DNA from: Methyloprofundus sp.
Lineage (GTDB): Bacteria > Pseudomonadota > Gammaproteobacteria > Methylococcales > Methylomonadaceae
Direction: 5' to 3'
DNA length: 64,000 nucleotides
Assembly: GCA_012960135.1 (NCBI GenBank)
Contig: DUBW01000037.1
Location: 855-64,854 of the forward strand
Part shown: piece by piece, positions 1 to 7,797 of the stretch
How positions within the stretch are numbered: the first letter of the stretch is position 1
Layout of the letters: each line of letters opens with the position of its first letter
Program-made: the position numbers and the translations under genes
Notes under the pieces: model-generated
Seen by the model: only the letters and a program-made list of their open reading frames with translations
What the model was told of the DNA's origin: nothing
Databases searched by the model: none

Positions 1-682
1 CGGCTAAAGATTGCATCCGGGTTTCGTAGACGATGCGTTCTTCTTCATCAAACATGCGATCTACCGCACTTATCGCTTTAACAATGTTTTTATCTATTTT
101 AAGTTCTGCCGGAATGCTGTCTTTATTTAACTTATCCGCTTTGGTTAAAAAACTACTCCACCGGTCTAGTGCGCTATCGATTTCTTGATAGGATTTTTTG
201 AACTTTCTAAGTTCTACATAATGTAATTCAAAAATATCGTGCAATTTATCATCTTTACCCGTGGCTGTATTGATGATTTTATAGCAGTTGTGCATTTCTT
301 CGATATCAGGAATAAAGTTAAAGTCCATGATGTTAATGCTGATGGTCTTTTTTAACTCTTTAAACATCATGCCTTCACTGAGCTGTTCGGTAACCAGTTT
401 AGCCCAGTAGTAGATGGCACGTTTGTCAAAGTTGTAATCTTCGCTGATTTGCATTTCAACATTAAACCACCGTCCTTGTTCGCTTTTCGCTTTAATGTCT
501 AATATCGACATTTTACCTGCACGGTAATCGGCAAGGTTGTAAGGGTTTTTTAATTCAACTTCTACTATTTGTTCTTCGTCGGAGATGATTGCGTTAATTA
601 AAGAGATCAGCAGGTCTTTGTTTTCTTCGCTGCCAAAGAGTTTTTTAAAGGCGAAATCTACGCGTGGATTTATTTTACACAT
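1..682 (-). CDS. Rpn family PD-(D/E)XK nuclease / putative transposase, 3' end cut by window edge
   Basis: The reading frame is open from an ATG at 682 to the left edge, giving 227 visible residues; the C-terminus lies outside the window. The N-terminus (KINPRVDFAFKKLFG) is the hallmark start of the Rpn/PDDEXK-transposase family, proteins that nick DNA and promote RecA-independent recombination. The nuclease core is visible: Asp62 in LDIKAK and Glu76-x-Gln78 in VEMQ, the E-x-Q variant usual for this family. Members are often present in many copies and spread horizontally, which fits the accessory character of the surrounding region. Whether it is intact beyond position 1 cannot be seen. Confidence 0.85.
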   Translation of the reverse strand, partial: MCKINPRVDFAFKKLFGSEENKDLLISLINAIISDEEQIVEVELKNPYNLADYRAGKMSILDIKAKSEQGRWFNVEMQISEDYNFDKRAIYYWAKLVTEQLSEGMMFKELKKTISINIMDFNFIPDIEEMHNCYKIINTATGKDDKLHDIFELHYVELRKFKKSYQEIDSALDRWSSFLTKADKLNKDSIPAELKIDKNIVKAISAVDRMFDEEERIVYETRMQSLA

Positions 683-1161
683 GGTTTATCCAGAGGAAAA
701 TCGGCATCAAAAGGGGCGTACTCGATTGAAATTCAGTCAACACAAAGGGGTTAGATTTTTCATTATCGCATTTTAGTCTTTATTTCTATTTCAGATAGAT
801 TCATTCTTAATTTATTGATAGTGCGTCCACAATGGATTGTAATGATCTTCATTATTAGCGTATCCCACTGTTGTAAAATAGTAAAAAACGGGAAGCCGAT
901 GCTAAACTGCTTGATAAATTTGAGATTAAGAACATTGTTCTGGTCTCACTATTAAAAATGTAAAAACCCATCGCCTATATGAAGTATATGCTAACACACG
1001 TATTGATACTTGGTAGCAAATAAGGTGTCACTACCTCAGCTAATACAGCCGCTATTTTCCTTTTATAGATAGTCTATTTTAAGTGACTCATTTAAAATAT
1101 AATTTCCAACCTTTATTCCTGCCCTGCAAAATAGGTACTACGCTAGAACAAATTATCAACA
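683..1161. other. Intergenic region, no gene recognised
   Basis: This AT-rich stretch separates the divergent Rpn-type gene and the AEC permease. I see no supportable coding sequence on either strand. A TATAAT hexamer at 1098-1103 lies about 60 bp before the permease start and could be a -10 element, but there is no convincing -35 box. Confidence 0.5.
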
Positions 1162-2082
1162 ATGTTAGAACAGTTTACCTTTGCCTTAAATGTCACAACA
1201 CCGATTCTAGTATTACTTATATTAGGTATTAGCTTCCGGCGCACGGGGTTTATTGACCAGCACTTTATCAATATCGCCAATAGCTTTGTGTTTAATGTCA
1301 CCTTGCCTTGTTTGCTGTTTTTCAGTATTGCTGGCACGCCGCTATCTCATGCTAGCAATATTCCGCTTTTTCTATTTGGTGCTTTTATTACTCTAGGCAG
1401 TGCTTTGTTATTCTGGTTAGTTAGCCTGGTGTTAATCGAAACTGATAAACGCGGTGTTTTTATTCAGGGGGCTTTTCGGGGAAACCTGGGGATTATCGGG
1501 ATTGCCCTGGTATTCAATGCTTACGGGACAGAAATGCTGGCAGTCGCCAGCCTGTATATGGCGCTTATTGCGATTATAGATAATCCGTTATCTATAATAA
1601 TTTTAAGCCCTAAAGGACAGAAACCACATAAATCAATCCTGACTAATCCTATTATCATTGCTGTTTTTTTAGGTCTGGTTTTTTCCGGACTGCACGTGTC
1701 TATACCCACATTCATCAACCAGTCTGGGCAATATCTGGCACAAATGACACTACCACTTGCCTTAATTTGCATAGGCGGTAGTTTGTACTGGGAAAATTTT
1801 CAGAGCCATTCTAAAGATGTGATCTGGGCAACATTATGCAAATTACTATTGCTGCCATTGCTGGGTACTGCGCTGGCAATTTATCTGGGCTTTAGAGATA
1901 AGGAATTAGGTCTGATTTATCTGATGCTGTCATCGCCCACGGCAGTTTCCAGCTATATTATGGCTAAAAAAATGACGATGCACGGTACCATTGCCGCTGA
2001 AATTATTGCGCTTTCGACCGCCAGTAGCATCCCAGTTATCACTCTGGGCTTAATCCTGCTGCAAGCCACTGGTTACTTATAA
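1162..2082 (+). CDS. AEC family (auxin efflux carrier-like) transporter
   Basis: This 306-residue protein is almost wholly hydrophobic, with about ten predicted membrane helices, and begins with a helix followed by the short loop GISFRRTGFID seen in AEC-family permeases. The family exports small organic acids; the substrate of this member cannot be told from sequence. The two-halved layout, with a less hydrophobic middle around residues 150-165 (SPKGQKPHKSI), fits the 5+5 inverted topology of the family. It is followed 173 bp later by an unrelated EamA permease on the same strand, so the two may or may not be co-transcribed. Family assignment is good and function is open. Confidence 0.85.
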   Translation: MLEQFTFALNVTTPILVLLILGISFRRTGFIDQHFINIANSFVFNVTLPCLLFFSIAGTPLSHASNIPLFLFGAFITLGSALLFWLVSLVLIETDKRGVFIQGAFRGNLGIIGIALVFNAYGTEMLAVASLYMALIAIIDNPLSIIILSPKGQKPHKSILTNPIIIAVFLGLVFSGLHVSIPTFINQSGQYLAQMTLPLALICIGGSLYWENFQSHSKDVIWATLCKLLLLPLLGTALAIYLGFRDKELGLIYLMLSSPTAVSSYIMAKKMTMHGTIAAEIIALSTASSIPVITLGLILLQATGYL

Positions 2083-2255
2083 TCCTAAAAAAGCAGTTGA
2101 CGGCTATAAAACATTAGCAGTGACTAACTATTAATCACTATGAATATGAATATGAATACAAATACTTACCAGTTATCAGGTAAATATACATCGCTCCACA
2201 GTTTTGTGCATACACCTGAGTACACAACCTGTACTCACTTGCGTTTTCTAGGATA

Positions 2256-3134
2256 ATGAAAATCGCACTGTCCTTTGTCTTTATTGTATTGCTGTGGGCA
2301 ACAACGCCTTTGGCAATTAAGTGGAGTGCGGACGGCTCCAGCTTTATTTTTGGAGTCACTGCACGCATGTGCATAGGTTTAATCTGCCTACTATTTATGC
2401 TGGTTTTAATGCGTCAGCGCCTCATCTGGCATAGCCTTGCCAAGCAAACTTATTTTGCCATCGCGATACAAATCTATGGGGCTATGATGGCTGTTTACTG
2501 GTCAGCTCAATTTATTCCCTCTGGCTGGATTTCTGTTATTTTCGGGTTAACACCTTTTATAACCGCTGTACTCTCGGCAATCTGGCTAGGAGAGAATAGC
2601 TTATCCTGGAATAAATTACTGGCATATATTTTAGGTATTGCGGGGCTCAGCATCATGTTTCACTCTGCCTTGCATATAAGCTACAGTACTGCCATGGGTG
2701 TGCTCGGCGTATTACTGGCCACTTTTTTACAATCGTTTAGTGCCGTCTGGGTAAAGCGCATTCATGCGAAATTACCTGCGATTACTCAAGTCACTGGCGG
2801 GATGTTATTTGCCCTGCCCTTTTATCTAGCCAGCTGGTGGTTTATGGATGGCCAATTACCTGATACTCTGCCTACTAATAGCGCCTTTTCTATTTTATAT
2901 TTAGGACTCATTGCGACACCCATTGGTTTTGCACTGTATTATTATATTCTGACACATCTTCCGGCAACGAGCGTTGCGCTAATTACCTTAATATCGCCTG
3001 TATTAGCGTTAATGTTAGGCCATTATTTGAATCAGGAAGCGCTGACTCTGGAAATTGCCATGGGTGCAGGGCTGATCTTATGTGCCCTAGTTCTGCAGAG
3101 TTTTGTTAATCGTTTAAAACCAGAAAAAACTTAG
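2256..3134 (+). CDS. EamA/DMT superfamily transporter
   Basis: This 292-residue protein has ten hydrophobic segments arranged as two repeated EamA domains (roughly residues 5-135 and 145-285). The first opens with VLLWATTPLAIKW, the usual DMT start. The second half carries LGLIATPIGFALYYYILTHL, the conserved segment of the second EamA repeat. Members export amino acids, nucleosides or other metabolites; substrate is not inferable. The start ATG follows TTTTCTAGGATA, giving a modest ribosome-binding site. The stop codon sits directly at the left end of the palindromic repeat at 3130-3183, which may act as its transcript end. Confidence 0.88.
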   Translation: MKIALSFVFIVLLWATTPLAIKWSADGSSFIFGVTARMCIGLICLLFMLVLMRQRLIWHSLAKQTYFAIAIQIYGAMMAVYWSAQFIPSGWISVIFGLTPFITAVLSAIWLGENSLSWNKLLAYILGIAGLSIMFHSALHISYSTAMGVLGVLLATFLQSFSAVWVKRIHAKLPAITQVTGGMLFALPFYLASWWFMDGQLPDTLPTNSAFSILYLGLIATPIGFALYYYILTHLPATSVALITLISPVLALMLGHYLNQEALTLEIAMGAGLILCALVLQSFVNRLKPEKT

Positions 3135-3183
3135 GCTCCTGGAAATCAATCATCGCCCACTATTTGTTTCTAGGTGCCTTAAG
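3130..3183. repeat. Palindromic intergenic repeat, copy 1
   Basis: The left arm (from cttaggctcctgg) and the right arm (ending ctaggtgccttaag) are imperfect inverted repeats of about 20 bp around a short centre. The same arms occur, better preserved, at 30412-30481, so this is a dispersed element of at least two copies rather than a chance hairpin. It overlaps the last codon of the EamA gene. Confidence 0.75.
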
Positions 3184-3332
3184 CAAGCTGATGAAATATC
3201 CCAAAATACCTACTACACGCTTTTCCACAAATTTCAATCAGCGGCGCTTGAGATGTTTCTACTGAGTTAATCTTGAAATAAGGATGGTTAAAATGATTTA
3301 ATCATCCACAAACTTTAAATTGTAAGGAAAAA

Positions 3333-3508
3333 TATGCCTCACTTATCAGCTGAAAAAAATAATTTTAATAGATCGCTTTTAGGCAGGAAAAACGGTGTTA
3401 CTGGATTTAGACGGCCATATCAACTCTAGTGGAACTAACGGTGCAGGGAAAACAACTTGCTTACGTTTGATACCGCTATTCTAGGGTGATCGCCCTAATC
3501 ATTTGTGA
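3333..3508 (+). pseudogene. Remnant of the N-terminus of a P-loop (SMC/ABC-like) ATPase
   Basis: One frame from about 3353 reads KKIILIDRF, a TAG stop at 3380-3382, AGKTVLLDLDGHINSS, then GTNGAGKTT (3431-3457), a textbook Walker A motif, then CLRLIPLF, a second TAG at 3482-3484 where a tyrosine codon would be expected, GDRPNHL and a final TGA. This is the N-terminus of a large ATP-binding protein of the SMC/AAA type, with two in-frame stops and no downstream body. An ATG with a good ribosome-binding site (3333) lies in a neighbouring frame, suggesting a frameshift as well. The exact family is not identified. A later frame at about 3540-3620 is open for roughly 28 codons but is not recognisable. 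Confidence 0.7.
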
Positions 3509-3673
3509 GTATTATAAGGCTATAAAGTACTACAGGATTATTAGGCCACTACAATGCTCATAATACCCCGTTAGCACTCGTCCCTATAGAACTCCTTCAA
3601 GCACATCAGGAACTTCTTTAGCCATTAATAAAAAACTTTCAAAACTTCACCTTAAACTTTAAGGACTCACATC

Positions 3674-4306
3674 ATGCTTTCCCCGCTAAGAAAATCATTG
3701 CTACCTACCACTGCCGAAGCATTACCCGGCCGTGAAACAGCTATCTGCACCCCGGGGAAACACTTTGTATCTGCTCATCCTATTGCTCCGCCTTTCCCGG
3801 GAAATATCCAGGTAGCTATCTTCGCGATGGGCTGCTTCTGGGGCGCGGAACGGTTTTTTTGGCAACAAAAAGGGGTCTTCAGTACTGCTGTCGGTTATGC
3901 AGGAGGAATCACGCTTAACCCGACTTATAAAGAACTTTGTTCGGGCTTAACCGGACACACCGAAGTGGTCAAAGTGATGTTCGACCCTGTCACTATCCGT
4001 TATCAGGATTTACTGCTGCTTTTCTGGCAAGCACATAATCCAACGCAAGGGATGCGCCAGGGCAATGATATTGGCACTCAGTATCGCTCAGCCATATACG
4101 CGACCAGTGCAGAGCAACTTGATACTGCTCTCAAATCAAAACAACATTATCAGCAACAACTTACTAATGCTGGTTGTGACTTGATTAGTACGGAAATTAT
4201 AGCCGCGCCGGTGTTTTATTATGCGGAAAATGAGCATCAGCAATACTTGGCTAAAAATCCTGATGGCTACTGCGGGTTAGGTGGGCTAGGTATTTCTTTT
4301 AAATAA
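3674..4306 (+). CDS. msrA: Peptide methionine-S-sulfoxide reductase MsrA
   Basis: MsrA reduces methionine-S-sulfoxide in proteins and free methionine, repairing oxidative damage in the cytoplasm. The 210-residue protein matches the long enterobacterial form: an N-terminal arm, then [13 protein letters not shown] with the catalytic Cys54, then [17 protein letters not shown] and [12 protein letters not shown]. The C-terminal recycling segment GYCGLGGLG keeps the first resolving cysteine (Cys200), but the position of the second one in E. coli MsrA (Cys206) is Ser208 here. A strong ribosome-binding site (TAAGGAC) precedes the ATG. It stands alone, between a decayed ATPase fragment and the aminotransferase gene. 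Confidence 0.96.
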   Translation: MLSPLRKSLLPTTAEALPGRETAICTPGKHFVSAHPIAPPFPGNIQVAIFAMGCFWGAERFFWQQKGVFSTAVGYAGGITLNPTYKELCSGLTGHTEVVKVMFDPVTIRYQDLLLLFWQAHNPTQGMRQGNDIGTQYRSAIYATSAEQLDTALKSKQHYQQQLTNAGCDLISTEIIAAPVFYYAENEHQQYLAKNPDGYCGLGGLGISFK

Positions 4307-4664
4307 TAAATGTCTTCAAACACCTTGATCATAGGGAATTCCGAATATCTTAGAAACCGCAGTTGAGCACGGATTTTGTGGAAAATCTGAGTGCGAAAAA
4401 TAAGGCACCATTCTTGCCAATGGCCATCACCCTTGGCAAGAGTTGTCACGCAGTATTCCGTATTCAGATTTATTCACAAAACTGTGAAGCGGAATATCCT
4501 TATCCAACAAGTGGCATGTATTTACGATCATAAAATTTAATACTCAGCCATTTATAGTGCTTTATAGCGGTCAATTGCGGATTCTAGGATTATAAGTTCG
4601 CAAGGATTGTTCATAGGGTATAATTCACATTTTTCTTAACCATCATTTGATTCGAGGGAGCTAA
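4307..4664. other. Intergenic region upstream of the aminotransferase gene
   Basis: I see no gene here on either strand. Apart from the promoter-like pair at 4597-4624, no repeat or strong hairpin stands out. Confidence 0.5.
4597..4624 (+). promoter_or_regulatory. Likely sigma-70 promoter of the aminotransferase gene
   Basis: A perfect TATAAT (4619-4624) is preceded at a 16-bp spacing by TTCGCA (4597-4602), four of six matches to the -35 consensus. It lies about 40 bp before the ATG at 4665, which has GAGGGAG as ribosome-binding site. Confidence 0.6.
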
Positions 4665-5849
4665 ATGAGTATCAAACTTTCAGACCGACTTAGCGCGGTT
4701 AAACCATCACCCACTCTGGCAATTACTGCACGGGCAGCAGAAATGCGCGCAGCCGGTAAAGACATTATTGGCCTGGGTGCTGGCGAGCCTGACTTTGATA
4801 CCCCTCAGCATATTAAAGCCGCTGCGATAACAGCAATTAACGATGGTTTCACAAAATATACTGCGGTTGATGGTACGCCAAGTCTAAAACAGGCGGTCAT
4901 TGATAAATTTAAAAAAGATAATGGCTTTGACTATACGCTTAAGCAAATTCTGGTCTCTTCTGGCGGCAAGCAAAGCTTTTATAATTTAGCCCAGGCTCTA
5001 TTAAATAAAGGTGATGAGGTTATTATTCCTGCCCCTTACTGGGTTTCCTATCCTGATATTGCCTTGTTAGCGGATGGCATCCCAGTGATTATCAAAACCA
5101 CTCAGGAGAAAAACTTTAAGATTACGCCTGCTCAATTGCGCGCTGCCATTACCGATAAAACCCGCTTATTTGTTATTAATAGCCCGTCTAACCCGACCGG
5201 CGTAGCCTATTCATTAGCTGAACTCAAAGCACTGGCAGACGTATTGTTAGACTACCCGAACATTATCGTTGCAACCGATGATATGTACGAGCATATACTT
5301 TGGGAAAAGGACAGTTTTGTAAATATCCTGAATGCCTGCCCTGAGCTATATAACCGCACGATGGTCCTCAATGGCGTGTCTAAAGCTTATTCGATGACAG
5401 GCTGGCGCATTGGTTATGCCGCAGGTCCTGAAGCAATTATTGCTGGCATGCGTAAAGTGCAGTCACAGAGCACTTCTAATCCTACCTCTATATCTCAGGT
5501 AGCTGCCGAAGAAGCCTTAAAAGGTGATCAAAGCTGTATAGACACTATGCTGGTAGAATTTAAGAAACGCCACGATTATGTGGTTGATGAACTTAATAAA
5601 CTGCCTGGCATTGAGTGCATCAAGTCCGATGGAACATTTTATGTTTTTCCTAATGTTGAACAGTTAATTTCGCGATTAGAGGGTATTAATAATGACCTTG
5701 ATCTGGCTGAATACTTTATCGAAAAAGCTGACGTGGCATTAGTGCCTGGGTCTGCTTTTGGTTGTCAGGGACATATCAGAATTTCCATTGCCACCAGTAT
5801 GGAAAATTTACAAACCGCTTTGATACGTATTAAAAAAGCGATTTCTTAA
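4665..5849 (+). CDS. aspC: Pyridoxal-phosphate aspartate aminotransferase (class I, subgroup Ib)
   Basis: This enzyme interconverts aspartate plus 2-oxoglutarate with oxaloacetate plus glutamate; subgroup Ib members may also use prephenate. The 394-residue length is typical. The start MSIKLSDRLSAVKPSPTLAI, the GAGEPDFDTP motif near residue 40, NSPSNPTG near residue 171 and SKAYSMTGWRIGY with the Schiff-base lysine near residue 240 are all family signatures. The final arginine motif (GHIRISIA) binds the substrate carboxylate. It has its own promoter and a strong shared terminator. Prephenate specificity cannot be decided by eye, and the symbol reflects the usual naming of this group. Confidence 0.93.
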   Translation: MSIKLSDRLSAVKPSPTLAITARAAEMRAAGKDIIGLGAGEPDFDTPQHIKAAAITAINDGFTKYTAVDGTPSLKQAVIDKFKKDNGFDYTLKQILVSSGGKQSFYNLAQALLNKGDEVIIPAPYWVSYPDIALLADGIPVIIKTTQEKNFKITPAQLRAAITDKTRLFVINSPSNPTGVAYSLAELKALADVLLDYPNIIVATDDMYEHILWEKDSFVNILNACPELYNRTMVLNGVSKAYSMTGWRIGYAAGPEAIIAGMRKVQSQSTSNPTSISQVAAEEALKGDQSCIDTMLVEFKKRHDYVVDELNKLPGIECIKSDGTFYVFPNVEQLISRLEGINNDLDLAEYFIEKADVALVPGSAFGCQGHIRISIATSMENLQTALIRIKKAIS

Positions 5850-5866
5850 TCTCGTCTCCGCTTTGT

Positions 5867-5899
5867 GGCTTAGGTTTTTTGCAGAAAAAAACCTAAGCC
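5867..5899. terminator. Bidirectional intrinsic terminator between the aminotransferase and porin genes
   Basis: A perfect 14-bp inverted repeat (ggcttaggtttttt / aaaaaacctaagcc) with a four-to-five-base loop has T-runs on both strands. It lies between two convergent genes and can end both transcripts. Confidence 0.85.
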
Positions 5900-5909
5900 C
5901 TCTTTGCGT

Positions 5910-7205
5910 TTAGAAAGTCACACTACCCTGCACCCAGATTTTCTGGGTATTTTTTTCTACGCCTGCATTGACCGCTGCCTGGCTATTACTTGCATCATAA
6001 TATGCGTATTTTGCCAGTATTTGATAGTGCTTGCCAAAGTGTTTACTAAGCAGAAAATCATACTCATTCCCATACTTGCCACTGCCACTTGATTCCGTAA
6101 AATTATGGTAGGCAAACAACAATTTGACGCCATAAAAACTTTTATCTATCGTTGCCTTAATATCTCGAACACCTCTAACAGGTGTGACCAGAAACTTATC
6201 TGCCCAGCCTTGAAATAGGTGCTTGGTACCTAGCGGTGTTTGGAATGCATAGCTTCCGTTGCCATCTAGTTGCTCCACTCCAGACTGGATGCTAACCCCT
6301 ACATAGCTTGCCCCTAAAATAATATTGTATCTATCTAAACCATAGTTACCGGGGTTATTTTTATAGTCAGATTGATTACTGTAGCCCACATCATAGTGCA
6401 ACTGAATATCATGTATTAGCTTAGGCGTGCCATGCATGCGCACCCCATAAGTTTGTGTTGAATTAACAGCAGCAGCATAATCAGCTAACCAATATCCATA
6501 GCCTGTCAAGGTACTAAATCGGCCAAATTTATAGCTAAAATTAAACACCGGCATGGTAATCGGACGCTCGATAGACGTCACCGTTTGCACCTGACCTATA
6601 TACATAATATTTAATGTCAGGTTTTTTATCGACTTATTTTGAATCACCACTGAATCAAAGGTTTGCTCCATTTGTCGCCAGGCAACATTACCAATAAAGC
6701 GCTGGTTATCTAGAGCGATCACTTGCCGGCCTCCCTTTATTAAAGTATTAGGAATACCTTTATAACTAAGCCAGAATTGATTTAATTCTTGCTCTTGCGG
6801 ATCGGCAACAACCTCATAGTTGGTTTTACCATTACGCAAACTATTATAGTCATCCTGCATGGACAGGTTACCTTCATATTCAGCATAAACCTGCAGTCCA
6901 TGAAACTCGGGCGTGAGATAACCAAAGCGCAGGCGCATGGTATTGGCAATTGCTGTTTTTATCGGTGAATCGTCAGTAATATGAACATACTCATAGCGAT
7001 ATCGCAGATCAAACGTAACTTGACCATATTTACCTTGCTCACCAAACAAAAGTGCATTTTCTACAGTTTCATTTATAATCGCCGCCTGGACAGGTAGCGC
7101 CATCAAAAAAGTAATCACACTAACACAAGCAGTGCAGTACCATTTTTTCTTTAAAGAGGTGGAGTTTTTGTAATCTACTGACTTTAAAATAAAATATTTA
7201 CCCAT
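5910..7205 (-). CDS. Outer-membrane beta-barrel porin-like protein (alginate-export-like family)
   Basis: This 431-residue protein has an N-terminal signal peptide with a long charged lead-in (hydrophobic core about residues 26-40, cleavage after PVQA). The mature part alternates polar and aromatic residues in strands such as FDLRYRYEYV, RLRFGYL and LQVYAEYEG, and ends in GSVTF with the C-terminal phenylalanine used for outer-membrane insertion. GGRQVIALDNQRFIG resembles segments of the alginate-export/porin family found in many environmental proteobacteria. Solute specificity is unknown. The start ATG has no clear ribosome-binding site, and the 20-residue basic lead before the signal core is unusually long. 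It converges on the aminotransferase gene through a shared terminator. Confidence 0.8.
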   Translation of the reverse strand: MGKYFILKSVDYKNSTSLKKKWYCTACVSVITFLMALPVQAAIINETVENALLFGEQGKYGQVTFDLRYRYEYVHITDDSPIKTAIANTMRLRFGYLTPEFHGLQVYAEYEGNLSMQDDYNSLRNGKTNYEVVADPQEQELNQFWLSYKGIPNTLIKGGRQVIALDNQRFIGNVAWRQMEQTFDSVVIQNKSIKNLTLNIMYIGQVQTVTSIERPITMPVFNFSYKFGRFSTLTGYGYWLADYAAAVNSTQTYGVRMHGTPKLIHDIQLHYDVGYSNQSDYKNNPGNYGLDRYNIILGASYVGVSIQSGVEQLDGNGSYAFQTPLGTKHLFQGWADKFLVTPVRGVRDIKATIDKSFYGVKLLFAYHNFTESSGSGKYGNEYDFLLSKHFGKHYQILAKYAYYDASNSQAAVNAGVEKNTQKIWVQGSVTF

Positions 7206-7314
7206 TTATGCAATTATCAAAACAGCTGTTGCGTTCATTATTTTTATCACTGTGCGTCTTTCCTTACTAACTTTTCATCTATTTTAATTTCCAGAGTAAT
7301 CCACCTGTTTAAAG

Positions 7315-7380
7315 ACCTCTCTAGAGTAGTCAGGTCCTCAGCGGGGGATGGGTCATTTCCTCCCCGTCCTCTAGAAGTCA
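7315..7380. repeat. Hairpin-rich stretch, possibly a remnant of an IS200/IS605-type end
   Basis: The stretch has nested inverted repeats: cgggg (7342-7346) with ccccg (7362-7366), and ctctagag (7319-7326) with ctctaga (7369-7375). On the minus strand it reads TCTAGAGGACGGGGAGG, the style of GC-rich stem found at the right end of tnpB-bearing IS200/IS605 elements. No transposase or TnpB sequence is left nearby, so this is only a suggestion. Confidence 0.3.
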
Positions 7381-7625
7381 AACGCTCGTATTAATACCAC
7401 TATTTGCGTATCAGCCTGGTGTGCTGCTCTGATAGAAGTTGATTCAATTCCCGCTCTCCTGTTGAATCTGAGAAAAACCCAGGATAAATACAATCATTAA
7501 TCGTTGCATATTTTTTATACGCGTTAGAGATCTAAGCATAATGATAACAAACTCCTTTGCGCTATGCATGCCCACATGCCTATTGTTACGTAATAAAATC
7601 ATCCCGATTAGATTTTCCTGATAAA

Positions 7626-7654
7626 TATACATCTAAAAATCAGCATCTTATAAT
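7626..7654 (+). promoter_or_regulatory. Possible sigma-70 promoter for glnA
   Basis: TATACA (7626-7631) and a perfect TATAAT (7649-7654) are 17 bp apart, about 140 bp before the glnA start. A second TATAAT at 7724-7729 lies nearer the gene but has no good -35 partner. Which one is used cannot be decided from sequence. Confidence 0.4.
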
Positions 7655-7797
7655 GTAAACTGACTCGATACATAACTATACTTTTTAAGCTGCAAGAAAA
7701 GGGTAATTTGTTCCTTTATATTGTATAATGATTTTTTACGATGTTACGCAACGTATTAACAGCTATTTCAACCAACTCTTATATGGAGACACTTTAA

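Larger units (their letters stand above)
7206..7797. other. Divergent intergenic region between the porin gene and glnA
   Basis: No gene is supported here. It contains a hairpin-rich stretch at 7315-7380 that looks like a worn mobile-element end, and the glnA promoter region (two TATAAT hexamers, at 7649-7654 and 7724-7729). I looked for a sigma-54 -24/-12 element of the TGGCAC-N5-TTGC type ahead of glnA and did not find one. Confidence 0.5.

Noticed and set aside
585-776. 63-codon plus-strand open frame
   Set aside because: It lies mostly antisense to the Rpn-type gene and has no ribosome-binding site or recognisable domain.
2140-2157. atgaat tandem repeat (three units)
   Set aside because: Too short to be a meaningful microsatellite, and it lies in a gap without effect on a gene.
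7444-7632. 62-codon minus-strand open frame in the porin-glnA gap
   Set aside because: It has no ribosome-binding site or homology that I can recognise.
7640-7797. Sigma-54 promoter for glnA
   Set aside because: Expected from biology, but no TGGCAC-N5-TTGC element could be found by eye.
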